From the NCBI GenBank assembly GCA_021396245.1, contig WNYE01000060.1, positions 124,001-188,000 on the forward strand: a stretch of 64,000 bases of DNA, written 5' to 3'. This stretch comes from Sporothrix humicola (Eukaryota; Ascomycota; Sordariomycetes; Ophiostomatales; Ophiostomataceae). Position numbers and translations under genes: made by a program. The notes beneath the pieces are model-generated. The model was given only the letters and a program-made list of their open reading frames with translations. It had not been told where the DNA came from and searched no databases. The stretch's first letter is position 1. Each line of letters starts with the position of its first letter. Below are positions 45,595 to 56,562 of this stretch, in pieces.

Positions 45595-46571
45595 GGGATG
45601 TGTTAAGGAGATGTGTGAAGTTCGAACGAGCGTATCAAAATAGATAGTCATGACTTATGAATACACAATGATCAAAATCGTCACCTTGACCGAGAAGAAG
45701 CGAGGAGAGAAGAGTAGCACAGACTCGAGAAACTAGAGGAACGTCGTCCTTTTAAGCTCATTTTGAAACCCACATGTCGTCAGAGCCTTCCCCAGACTGC
45801 GTCCATGTCGAAAATGTCGTCTTGCGTCTTGCGTTGCTCGTTTCGTCGTAGTGGTCGTAGTGGTGGTCACCGGCGTGGGGGGCGCGAGTGGGATGGCCTC
45901 GGAATGGGTGTGGGATGTGAGTGGGATGCGTGCATTCGCCATTGCCAGTCCCGCACAGCCGGCGAGACCCTTGACCTTGTGACAAATTGGGCGTGGCCTT
46001 GTTTTTGTGTGAACCTTTTCATTGAAAGTGAAACCAGGAATTCTTGTTGGATTTAGTTAGCCTCCGACTTCCCAGTGAGGAAAGAGGTTCCCGTAGCATT
46101 AAGAAAGGAAAGAACAACCGTAGCAGGTGTTTTGTTCCTTCCTCATCATTTCATAGGTTGCTTTCAGAGTCGACATAGTAGCCCGACTTCCAATATCTAG
46201 ACTTCGTACGATAACTTAAATATAAACAAATAAACAAACAAATGTCAACGTGATACATAAATTACACCGAAAACCAACACCTGGAACACCGATTTCATTG
46301 TGTTAGACAGGCACTTCTCGATGTTTCCCGTTTAAGTGTTGGAACGATGAAGGACGCTAGTCCATGTTTGGCAGTAGCTCCAAAAGTGGGCCTGTCAATT
46401 CGCTACAATGGCGGGCGGTCTCAACTTTTTTTTTTCTTGCAGCAAATTTTCTAATCTATCGCCGATAAAGCTTTACAGTGGTGCGCAACGACAGCCAAAG
46501 TTCACGATACCTCTACAACGAACAATACCCATTTGAAGAGCCACCACCGTCCTCTTCAACCACACACAGCC
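45595..46571. other. Intergenic, RRP1 promoter
   Basis: About 980 bp. Minus-strand frames at 45733-45985 are open in two phases but lack a start, splice context or motif I trust. The rest is AT-rich leader sequence before RRP1. Confidence 0.5.
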
Positions 46572-47658
46572 ATGGCGTCCTCAGCGGCTTCTATGCCGTT
46601 CATCAAGAACCTCGCCTCGAGTGGTAAGTCCTTACACAGTCGCTCCTTCCCCAGCAAGCCAAATCACATGTGACGATGTGCCATGGACAACAGACTGACA
46701 ATTGCTTGTTTCTTTTCCCCTCGCTACAGACCGCAAGATTCGCACAGCCGCCATCGACAGCCTCAAGGGCTTCCTCACCGCCAAGTATGCCGCGTCCGCC
46801 AACACCCCGCTGACCTTCCACGACGCCCAGAAGCTGTGGGCCGGCCTTTTCTATGCGCTCTGGATGGCCGACCGCGCGCCCGCCCAACAACGTCTTTGCG
46901 ACGAGCTCGCAGGCCTGCCCAAGGCCGTGAAGCTCCCCGACGCTGCGTTCGCCGCATGGCTGCGCGCCTTCTGGGCCACCATGGCCCGCGAGTGGACGAC
47001 GGGCATTGACGTGCTGCGGATGGAAAAGTTCATGTTGCTCGTGCGTCGTGTTTTAGCCGCGCAGATTGCATGGATGGTGGGTGACGAACAACAGGCAGAG
47101 AAGAAGGGCAAGAAGTCAAAAAAGAGCGGCAGCGAGTCGACAGAGAGTGCCGCCCGCGCGCTCGGCCTGGAGATTCTGGCGCAGTGGCCGTTCAACATTG
47201 ACGGCGAGGCCGAGGTGGAGCCTGCCCCTTCATCGAGCGAGGACGACGAGGACGACGACGAGGCCAACTACCGGCCAAGGAAAAAGTCGCGCAAGGCCGT
47301 GCCCACGGTCCACATCCCCGTGGGCCTGACGATGCACGCCGTCGATATCTGGGTGGACGAGGCCGAGAAGCAGGGCCTGTTGGCAGCAAGTGGCGAGACT
47401 GAGGAGGGCACAAAGAAGGACGCTATCGACACATCGTCCCTCGCACACGCAATCAACGAGCTCGTGGTCAAGCTGGCCGCCAAGACAACGGCGCCGGCCG
47501 TGCGCCAGCGGACACGCGAGGCGCTGACCGACGACCGGTTGCCGTGGAACAAGAGCGCCGTCGAAGAGACGATTGGCGGCGGCGGCATTGAGGGCCAAGC
47601 AGACAGCGACGACGATGGCGACAATGCCGACGGCGACTGGGACGGCTTCAACGACTAA
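46572..47658 (+). CDS. RRP1: rRNA-processing protein RRP1 (NOP52 family)
   Basis: Exons 46572-46623 and 46730-47658; 326 aa. The joined N-terminus reads MASSAASMPFIKNLASSDRK, and the Nop52 core follows: IRTAAIDSLKGFL, KLWAGLFYALWMADRAPAQQ, the FWATMAREWTTGIDVLRMEKF block and LLVRRVLAAQ. These are the clearest family blocks. The protein is nucleolar and needed for processing of 27S pre-rRNA and 60S subunit assembly. A Lys/Ser and Asp/Glu-rich insertion lies at about 140-210, and a second conserved part starts at about VPTVHIPVGLTMHAVDIWVD. The C-terminus ends in an acidic D/G tail. Confidence 0.93.
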
Positions 47659-48181
47659 GTGCTATTGAAGCGTGATGTGTTCCTGTGTGGCCTTTTGTTC
47701 TTATTTTGCTGCATTTTGTTCGCATTTGCATCTATTTATCCATTTTTACTATGTTTGGCGTTTCATGGTAGACGGGCTGGTTTTCAAAAAGGAGACAAGA
47801 CTTAGCAATGAATCAATGTATTTTTCACAGCCACGGCATGTATCCATCGCTAGTGTGAGCAAATGTTTAATTATACAAAACACGTGAGGGAACCAGAAAC
47901 AAGGCAGTCGCTTTGCCAAAACCCTTCCAAAGACGTGAACGCCTCTCGCCAACAGTTACAAAAGTATACAGGAATATAAAGAGAGAGACAGGCGGCCATT
48001 ATGATCAAAGCCTACTCCCTCATACACAGCAAGCACATGACTCCCCATGCCACCTTTTATTATCATCCTCCTCTTGGGTATCACGCCAACCAGCTAGCCT
48101 CCACCATTTTTGAAGTGAGCCTTCGTCATTGCTGTCAATACTGTCCGTTTCGTCTGCCGAATCTATCCGATACACAGCACT
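47659..48181. other. Intergenic between convergent RRP1 and LCB kinase genes
   Basis: A 523-bp spacer that is 3' flank for both genes. No feature is seen. Confidence 0.6.
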
Positions 48182-50216
48182 CTATGCCATGATCCGCTCG
48201 GCAGGCGACATCTTGTCCCAATTCAGGGGTCCCGGCGCCTCGTATCCAGTAATGGCGCGCTTGGCAATGACACGGCCCAGGCCCTTGTGTACCTCGGCCT
48301 GGAAGGGCGAGAAGGGAATGCGCTCGCCGTCGATGCTGATGTAGCCGTCCTTTTGGTTGCGGGGCGTCAGGCGGAAGCCAGAGATCTTGCGGTAGCGGAC
48401 GAGCGGGTTGTCAAACAGGCGGTTGTCCTCGACGGTCAGCAGCATGCCCAAGGACTTGGCGGGGGAAATGTCGCCGTCAATGGTGATGAGGTCCATGAGG
48501 CCGTCGCACATGAGGGCGGCAGCAAAGAAGCTGGTGTCGGGGGCCATGTAGGCCATGTTTCCGCAGAAAAAGTTGCCCATCTTGTCTTCGGGGATGGTCT
48601 CCCAGTCGTCGGGCAGGGGGTCGTTGATGGTGCCAAACTGCAGCGGCGGCAGGCCGAGATCATTACCAGTATTGTCCTCGTCGGCCTTGCCGACGCTCCC
48701 GCTTCCAGAGGCCACACCTTCTGCGGTGTCGACATCGGTTGCTGTCGTTGCAGACGATGCAGAGCCGCGCGCCTGCTGTGCCGCCGAAGCAGAAGTCTTA
48801 CCAGCAGCTTTGGAGCCCTTGGCCGGGGCCTGGTGGCGCGAGTAGTGCGCCTTGACGTCGTCCTTGTGCTCAATCTCGACCTTGACAGCCAGGTCGCACG
48901 GGTACACCTTGCGCGCCAGCAAGCGCTCAATGAAGCCCCAGGTAAAGCGGGCACTTCCCATCCAGCGCAGGTTCTCTGTGGCCAGGTCGACCTCGGCCAT
49001 GACGCCAACAGCCTGGCTCAGGAAACTGAGAAGGCGCGTCTCGCCATAGGTAATGCTCGCCAAATCCAGCGGCGCAACAACGCCCTTGACGATAGCAAGG
49101 GCGGCCACGCTCACGTGGTGGCTGCCGTACAGGTTGCAGGCCATGGCATTGCCACTGCCGCAAGGGATGTGGGCAACAGCAACCTTTTCCAGCGCACGGC
49201 GGGCATCGGGTCGCTTGCCCAGGCCGTTGAAGCACTCGTGCGGCAGACCGTCGCCAGAGCAGGCAACGACCATGTCGTACTTTTCAATGTCGAGTTCGGC
49301 ACACAGATCGATAGCCTGGCCGGAGTGAGTGGTGGTGACAACATCGAGGTTCAAGCGGGCAGCGTCAAACAGCGGGCGCGCCTCGTGCTCCCACTTCTTC
49401 ATGGCGCCGCCAGGGCCGGCGTGCGGGTTGACGAGGACGTAGGCCCGCCTCCGCTGAGGAACATCGCCATACGCCCGGTTGCGTAGCAGCTCGGCCCACG
49501 CAGAGACTTCGGCGGCTGTCGGCCGGTCCGGCCCTGATGTGAGAGAAATGGTGAACTTGGCAGCCCGGATGCGGGTCTTGGAGGCGATCTCGGCATAGTC
49601 GATGACAAGACGGCGGCTATCGTCGGAGACGGATGCCCAGAGGACATTGTAGAGCGGGATCGAGAGGCGGTAGGCGGCGGCGGACGCTGGAAGGCAGCAT
49701 GCATTGCGGTTAGCTTTTGGTTCACAGTATGCGGAAAGTGTGACAGTGCACGCGCGGGGTGCCGAGGCGCAATAATACGTACAACCAATGCATGTGTGCC
49801 GGTTCTTTTTGCGCTTTTCCTTGTCTATGCAACCAGCCAGTTAGAATCTGATCTCGTCGGCTGGTACTGCCACCCAGTCAAAAGCAATTTCGTGCAGCCT
49901 GTAGGCGCATACCAACTATAACAAGCTCGTTGTCCTGGATGTCGAGGTCGTGGGTATCGAGCTTGATCGTATTTTCGAGCGTCTTGTCAAAGGAAACAAC
50001 GTGCGACTGGCGCTTTGCTGTGCGCGCCGTTGGCGGCGGCGAGGGAGTGGGAGGGATTGGGGGTGCCTGTGGGACGGCGGATGGCTCGGCCGGGGGTGCT
50101 GTTGATGTGCCGTTGGACGTTCCGTTGGCCGCGCCATTGGAAGTTCCGTTGAGAGTGCCGTTTGGCTCGACCGAGCTGGCCTGAGGGTCGGCGATTGAAG
50201 GCGTGTCTGACGACAT
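48182..50216 (-). CDS. Sphingoid long-chain base kinase (LCB4/5-like)
   Basis: Exons 49913-50216, 49783-49824 and 48182-49686 join in phase to 616 aa. The protein phosphorylates sphingoid bases (dihydro- and phytosphingosine) with ATP, acting at membranes. The diacylglycerol-kinase-type catalytic domain is visible as VLVNPHAGPGGA (199-210), the SGDG motif (259-262) followed by LPHECFNGL, and PCGSGNA (290-296). The C-terminal lobe has GNFFCGNMAYMAPDTSFFAA and GDISPAKSL. A Gly/Asn/Thr/Pro-rich N-terminal region (residues 1-70) and a Ser/Ala-rich insertion between the lobes (about 410-470) are low complexity and specific to this lineage. The second exon is only 42 nt. Ceramide kinase and DAG kinase are alternatives, but the motifs fit LCB kinases better. 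Confidence 0.93.
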
Positions 50217-52574
50217 TGTGATGGCTGTTCTCGTTCAGTTAGGAAACAAAGGAGGAGGAGGCGAGGCGGGCGAGAGACGAGCGTAAGAGTACGAGTCGAG
50301 GCCAAGTGTCGAGACGGAGGAAACGAGGAGAATTCGAGGCGAAAAGACGGAGATTTTGTGGAGTTTGGAGCTACTGATGCATCGCCAGTCGTGATGAAGC
50401 TCTGCCGAGGATGTGCGTCGTGGAGGTCGTTGAAGATGCAAAAAGAGGCAGTTGTCCAAAAGAGAGAAGGATGAGAAGGGAGTAAAAGAAAAGAAAAACA
50501 AATGGCCGTCAGCACGACGGAAACAAGAAAGCCGGTGGTCGGTAGTGCTCTCGTTGTCTCGTTGTTCGCTTCCCCTAGCTTTTCGTGCCGTTTTGGTGGA
50601 GCATCGCCGTTTTGTTGCACCTCGCAGTCACGTTGTGGGTGGTTCCTTCCTCTGACTTTTTTTCTCACCACTCTGTTTCGTTCCTGCTGGCCCAGGCCGT
50701 GGGATTCGCGCCCGTGCTAACGACAAAAGTAAGCGATCGCCCCAAGAGACTCCTCGTTAGGGGCAATTAGGGGCTGCTAGGGAGGGGAACGGCGGGTGAC
50801 AGTCAGAAAAAGAGCAGAAATAAAACGGTGGGATGGGTGATGCAGAAGTGCTAGCGCGGCGCGACCACTGCAGAATGCAACGCCAAAATTGCTTGTCTGG
50901 CTGTGTGCGGTCTCTGGTGCCGGGATCTTCGGCGCGTCTTCTCTCTCCAGGCTGCCTTTTGTTCAGCGCACTCAACCCCGGTTTGTCAGGGTGAACGCGC
51001 TAACAATAACGGGGACGCCATCGCCCTAGTTGGCGGGCCTGTGGGGGTTTTGCCTTCTGCCTGCCCTATTGTCCCTCTAAACCTCGTGGCAGTGGGTGCG
51101 AGTTGTTCCTGTGGCCCCCTGGAGCCCCTGTAATCCATGCCGCTAGCCGGGATTGGGACGCCCTGTGAGCACAGAGAGTGCAATGATTTGAATTTCCATG
51201 AGAAACGGGGACACGGGAAATTACTGCGTCATGACGAGAAAAGGCGTCAGCAATATCCAGTGACAATCTTGGGACAATGCAGGGACCAAATGATGCACAG
51301 ACAACCAAATAATGGGCAGACAAAGAGACTGGGGGAAAACTAAAGCGTCGCGACCGTCAAGAGGCGTCCAAAAGTGTTTCGTCCGGTGTCTCGAGAAAAG
51401 ACCATTTTATCAGAAAGGGGTTTGAAAACAAAAGAGGGACAGGACACTCCGAGAGACGACTCGCGAATCGCATCTAAAATTGGCTTTGATTTTCGCCCAA
51501 GCAGGGTTTATGGTGCCCCCTGGCCTTCTGGAAGGATTCTGTTGGGGAGGTTGCCAAGAAAATAAGACTGACCCTTGACCACAGCCTGACGGTGCATTTT
51601 GACGGTGCATTTCTTTAATTTAGACCCCGTCGCGAGGATTCCACATTCGCAGACGCGACAAGGCGATCGGCAGAAGCTGTGTGCTTAAGTGAAGGATGGT
51701 ATGGCTGCGGATACGGAGGTCGCGAAGAAGCCATGCCAAAGTCAGGAGTGATGTTCTCCAAGACGGCATTCCCGTGATGTTTTCCTGGAGTTGCTCCAGT
51801 TGAAACGAGACCCATCTTGATCGTGACAATAGAAAATGAGCTTGTACGTCGTACGGAGTACTTCGTATGAAAACCTAAACGGTCCTGCCAAAGGACACGA
51901 CCAATGGCAGACAAACGGTGGGCATATTTAGAAACGGAAAATTGTTTGGAAAGGAACGGTTAAATGAACGGTCAGCCCTACGATGTGTTGTCAATAAGTC
52001 GTAAATAGGCACCGTGCTGTTCATATCCCGTTTCGTCGTATCTCTTTACGGTCCGTCGTATGTATGTAAGAAAAGTGCGACGCACAACATTTGTACAACT
52101 GCTCAAAGCCGGGCACGGCTCTTGGGCCGTCTTTTAACTCAAGACTGCCAAGGATATCGTCAGCTCATAATAAGCAGCACAAGATCTCGGCGTCGAAGCT
52201 CACCGTGATTTGGCAAACAGATGCTGACAGTTACAAGGTCTAGGCTTCGTTTGCGTTCTCGGAGTCTTTAATAGGGGCACAAAAATACGACCTTGCGTGG
52301 CTTGGTTCTCAGGGCGTAATAACAAAATGTTTGGTTCGTCAATTTAATCTGAATAAATCAAGCATATTCCAAGAATTGGTACGTCGACTAAATCAAATAC
52401 ACAAAAAAGACACAGTCAAACACATTAAATATGCACACATTGTGGTGTCTTTATGTACTCATTTCAAATTCCATGTATTCAAATCTAGCGTTCATGTCAT
52501 TTAATCGTGTATCATGTCCTTCAGCCCTACGCCGTTTTTTATATTCCCATCACACTCGTTCGCCCAGTAATCCT
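50217..52574. other. 2.4-kb intergenic region
   Basis: This holds the LCB kinase promoter (C/T-rich leader on the minus strand at about 50220-50500) and the 3' flank of the next minus-strand gene. No supported gene is seen; open frames here are short and unbiased. Confidence 0.55.
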
Positions 52575-54250
52575 CTACCGTCTCGGGCGCAGCTCCCGAA
52601 TGTCCGGATCTGACAGCAGCTCGCCAACTGTGTGCTGCTCACAGACGTGGTTCACCAGCCGCGTCATTGTCGTGCATATGGCCACTTTCCCGCCGCCAGT
52701 GCTGTCGAAACGGTCGCAGAGACAGCAGGCAAACGTTGGGGGCAGAAGCATGCCGCCGCCTCCACCATGAAAGCCGTTTGCTTCTTCGTACACGGCCGGC
52801 CGGTGGCACTTGACAATGAAGCGGTTGCTCAGCACGAACTGGCGGTCCTGGACGAGCTCGATAATGTTGCGGCGGCGCGTCGTGACGAGTTTCCCCTGTG
52901 CATCGGTGTCATCGTCGTCGATTCCTCGTCGGCTGTCGCGGCTGCTGTCTCGGTCTCGGTCGACATCGCTGCCTGGCTTACCGTCGCGGTTGACAACTTC
53001 TTGGACACGTTCGCCCACGACGACCGGCTTGTGCATCTTCCAGGAGCGGTCGTGCTCGATGGCAAACTGGCCCATGCAGGCCGGGCAGATGAGGTCGCCG
53101 TCGTCGCTTTCGTTGCCGTCGTAGTTGCGGCTGTTTCGTCTATTGTTGTTATTGCTTCCGTCGCCATTGGCATCCAGTGGTCGCCGCCAGTCTTGCTGAA
53201 GTTCGACTGCGTAACGACAGAAGAGCGGGGGCCGTGCTTCCAGAGGAAATGTGGCAGCCCGTCGTGCACCAACTTGGCTCAGGCTCCGCCGGCCCCGGTC
53301 TCGGTCTCGGTCGCCATATGAATCTGTATCCCGATCCCAAACACGATCACGGTCACCTCGATCTCTCTCACGGTCGATAATCGCCCAGTCCCGGCCGCTT
53401 CGTCGCCGAGCCGCATAGTCGTCGCTGCCGCCGTTCCGTGTGGACCCAGACGCCACTGAGGACGACCGCAATGCCCGGCGACCACCGCCCCCGCCAATAT
53501 CTCTGTGAATCGGCGCCGCTGCCAGCATCCGCTGATACTGGTCTTGCAGGGCCCGGATGCTGCCGTTGCGTGCCCGCCCTGCTGCTGCATGCAAAAGTGT
53601 CGGGTCTGGCAATGTTCCCGTCTCCAGCGCCTCTTGCAAGATGTGGATCACCGATGCCTGCAAATCGATGATCTGCGCCTGCAGCTCGTTCTCGGCAATC
53701 TTGTCGCCCTCGGCAAACCGTGAGCCGAGCCGGGCGTAGTCGCGGTCGTATTCGCGGCGGATCATGGGGCCGCTGGCCGCCAGTGTGTCGTAGATATCGT
53801 ATGGTGAACGGCCATATGGTGGAGCCGGAGGCAGTTGATAAGGAGGTGGGTAAGGATATGGGTAGCCGTTGTTCCCGTTGTTGTGATTGCAGCTGTTGCC
53901 ATTGTTGTTGTTATTGTTGTTGTTGTTCTTGTGCTCCAGCTGGGCCATGGCATGCTCGTGCTTTTCTTTTTCGGCTTGTCGCCGTGCCCGGTCGGCTGCA
54001 TCGGCGCGACGCTCGAGCTTCTCGATCTTTTCGTCCTGGTTATGGTCGGTCTTGTGCTGCTTACGCTGGTCGCGCACGCGCTCGTAGAGGCCGATGCTGG
54101 TCGTGAAAGTGCCGATGACGGTCGAGATGAGTGTCGCAATGATGAAGCCTTTCTGTGGTGGGTTAGCTGAGGTATCACAAGAAATATGCTGCCATAGAAA
54201 AGCTGACTTACTTTGAGGTGCTTCTCCTCAATCATATTTGCGTAGTTCAT
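52575..54250 (-). CDS. Uncharacterised membrane-anchored Asn/Arg/Cys-rich protein
   Basis: Exons 54212-54250 and 52575-54152; 538 aa. I do not recognise the family. After MNYANMIEEKHLK, one hydrophobic helix follows (about 15-36, GFIIATLISTVIGTFTTSIG), then a charged coiled coil (about 40-88), a poly-Asn tract (about 89-108) and a Pro/Tyr stretch (about 110-130). A second amphipathic helix (about 165-195) and an Arg/Asp-repeat region (about 265-305) come next. The C-terminal half has zinc-like ligands: C369-x2-C372 with H380 and H387, then C489, C490, C492, C506, H515, C517 and H520. The single helix plus coiled coil suggests an ER or mitochondrial membrane anchor with a soluble, possibly zinc-binding tail. 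Splice sites are canonical and the frame is intact. Confidence 0.8.
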
Positions 54251-56562
54251 CTTGACAGCATGGAAGGAGGTTGTGCGCTAGAATCGCTGAAAAGGTTGTA
54301 CGAGGTAAAAGCAACTAGGAAAAAGGAGGTGGGATGGGAAATCAAAGAAAAAACCAAAGTTCGAAGAGAAAGCAACGATGAATCCCAAAACGACAAGGGA
54401 GACAAAGGCGGCAATGTGGACTGATGTAAGGAGGCAGGTAATTTCTATTTATGTGTCGCAGGCAGCAGATGGGGGCCGTGACAATGGAAATGACGGAGCA
54501 TGTGGTGTGTGTCGTATATGTAGTCTATGCGGTGACAGGTCGTTGTTGGATGCAATGCTTTCCTGGGTCTGTGTCTTGCTGCACAATATATAAACCCGCC
54601 GTTATTATGACAGCCTATCGTCACACCAACAGACGAACGGGTCGAAAGTAAATGGAGGGAGACGTAAAAGTGACAAATAAATTCGCAAAGTAGAAGAAAA
54701 AGAGAATGAGCGTGCAGATGCTTCTGTGCCGTGTGTTGCTTCCAACGTTTGGCCCCCGTCATGCAGCTATGTCAAGAAACAAAGAGATGCGCATGCAAAG
54801 AATGAAAAGGACCCTCAAATTATGATGAAAGTAAAATAAAACGCAGCGGAAACAAATGCAAGCCGAAAAATAATAACCAAAAAGGAAACTCGTTCCGGAT
54901 CTGTCTTGCGTGTTGTTGCTTGTTTCTTGTCCACGTCAAGGTCCAGCGGAGAAAAGAGACCGCTTGGGAAATCCTCAGAAAACCACTATTCAAAATGCGA
55001 CACATGTACAGCCGTTGACACATGCGATCTTCTTGCTGTCTCCTATTTCTTCACGCAGAAAAGTCATTCCCAATTTCTTCTGCTTCTTGTCGCGTAAATC
55101 TGTCGGCCGATATGCCATATGACGCAAATCCTGCTTCCTTGGTCTGTCTGCCGACCACCCCCCTCCACACTTTTTCTTCCCAGGTCAGAACTCCCCAGTG
55201 ACGACATCAGCTGCTGCAAGGAATTGGAACAGAAGAAACGACCATGCGGCCCGCTCCAAAGGGGGAAAACACCACTCTTGATAAATGAAAAAGTGGGCTG
55301 CATCACTGATAATCCCTGCTCTGTCCAATAAACAGCCAGTAAACAAATGCCCTGCAACCACTAACACGGCCATGGAAGGCAGGCGAGACAGGCAAGGAAG
55401 AGGGGTGATCTGCAAAGAGACATTTCTTGCATTTCTTGCTGTGCAGAGTCTGGAAGTCCTGGCCAGTGGGAGAAAAGAACATCGAGACAAACAACCGGAA
55501 CTGTCAAACAATGTACTCCCATCACATACTCGGGATATGCTGTGCAATTGGAGATCCGAAGTTGTGGGATTTGAAAGGGAAAACAATGACGAAATAATGA
55601 AAATCTCTAAATTATTTCTAAAAAAAAAAAAGGAAATAACAGTCAATAATAAAATAAATAACATAATAATCGCAACATTTTTTTCTCTCCTACAGATTAA
55701 TGAATTACAAGACAGACAACAAGTGTAAATATTATCATAAAATATGAAATCACGGCCTCGAAAAGAAAAAGAACCTCAAGTTCTCGATCACCCTAATGTG
55801 ATCAAAGTTCAATGCCGCGTCGGCAGTTTCATCTTGGCTGGAGCTTGACCTCATCTTGCGCATGTTCGCATTTCCCTTTACGTCGCTAGGTGTGGCAAAA
55901 ATCAAGGTCCTTCACCGCCAGACTGCCAGAAGATCAGAAGTCCAGACCCAGTCCGTCGGCCGTACGCAAAAAAGACGTCGATCGGAGCTGGAAAGGGTGC
56001 TCCGACAGTACTGTGCAAAGAAGGACAAAGAATTGGAGAGACCAAACAAATTCGGCTACTGGAAGGGACCGCTGGAAACGGCTGGAAGCGGGACGGGATC
56101 TAAATAATAGCTGTTTGGTGACTTGGCACCATCTCGATAAAGGAGGGGACGTCATATCTGCTGTACCTGGTATATCTGTCGCGTTATGAGCAATGATGCA
56201 CAGGGGAAAGGACAAGGGCAATGCATCGATGGGACAGTCATTGTCTACATCTCACTTCGGGTTGCATTCTACCTCCCTATTGGGCATTTCTCCAGACAAT
56301 CTCTTTGGTGATAATTGTATTTTGGCCGACTCTTACCCTGTCACGATACTTTTATTTTCCTTACAGCAACTTGTAAACACGATGACGCCCCTCCATCGGT
56401 CTAGGCTTTTGGTGAAGACAAAAAATGAGAACCAGCAAAGGCAGACAAAAGGAAGGGAAAAAAAAGAAGAATTTTAACGAGATGGAAGTATAATGACAGG
56501 AAAAAACACCCTAGTAAAACTAAACAGGTCCAGCAGCGCACACAAAACTACCCTCCCAGCCC
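54251..56562. other. 2.3-kb intergenic region
   Basis: No supported gene. A TATA-like TTTATATATT (minus strand) near 54586-54597 lies about 340 bp before the uncharacterised gene. An A-run and AT-rich patch occur at 55615-55760. Open frames around 55285-55728 are AT-rich and without motifs. Confidence 0.55.

Noticed and set aside
45733..45985. Minus-strand frames downstream of the UPF0643 gene
   Set aside because: Open in two phases with Thr/Pro/His-rich translation, no convincing start or exon partner.
48287..49486. 399-codon plus-strand frame over the LCB kinase
   Set aside because: Antisense shadow of a GC-rich coding exon; no independent start context or motif.
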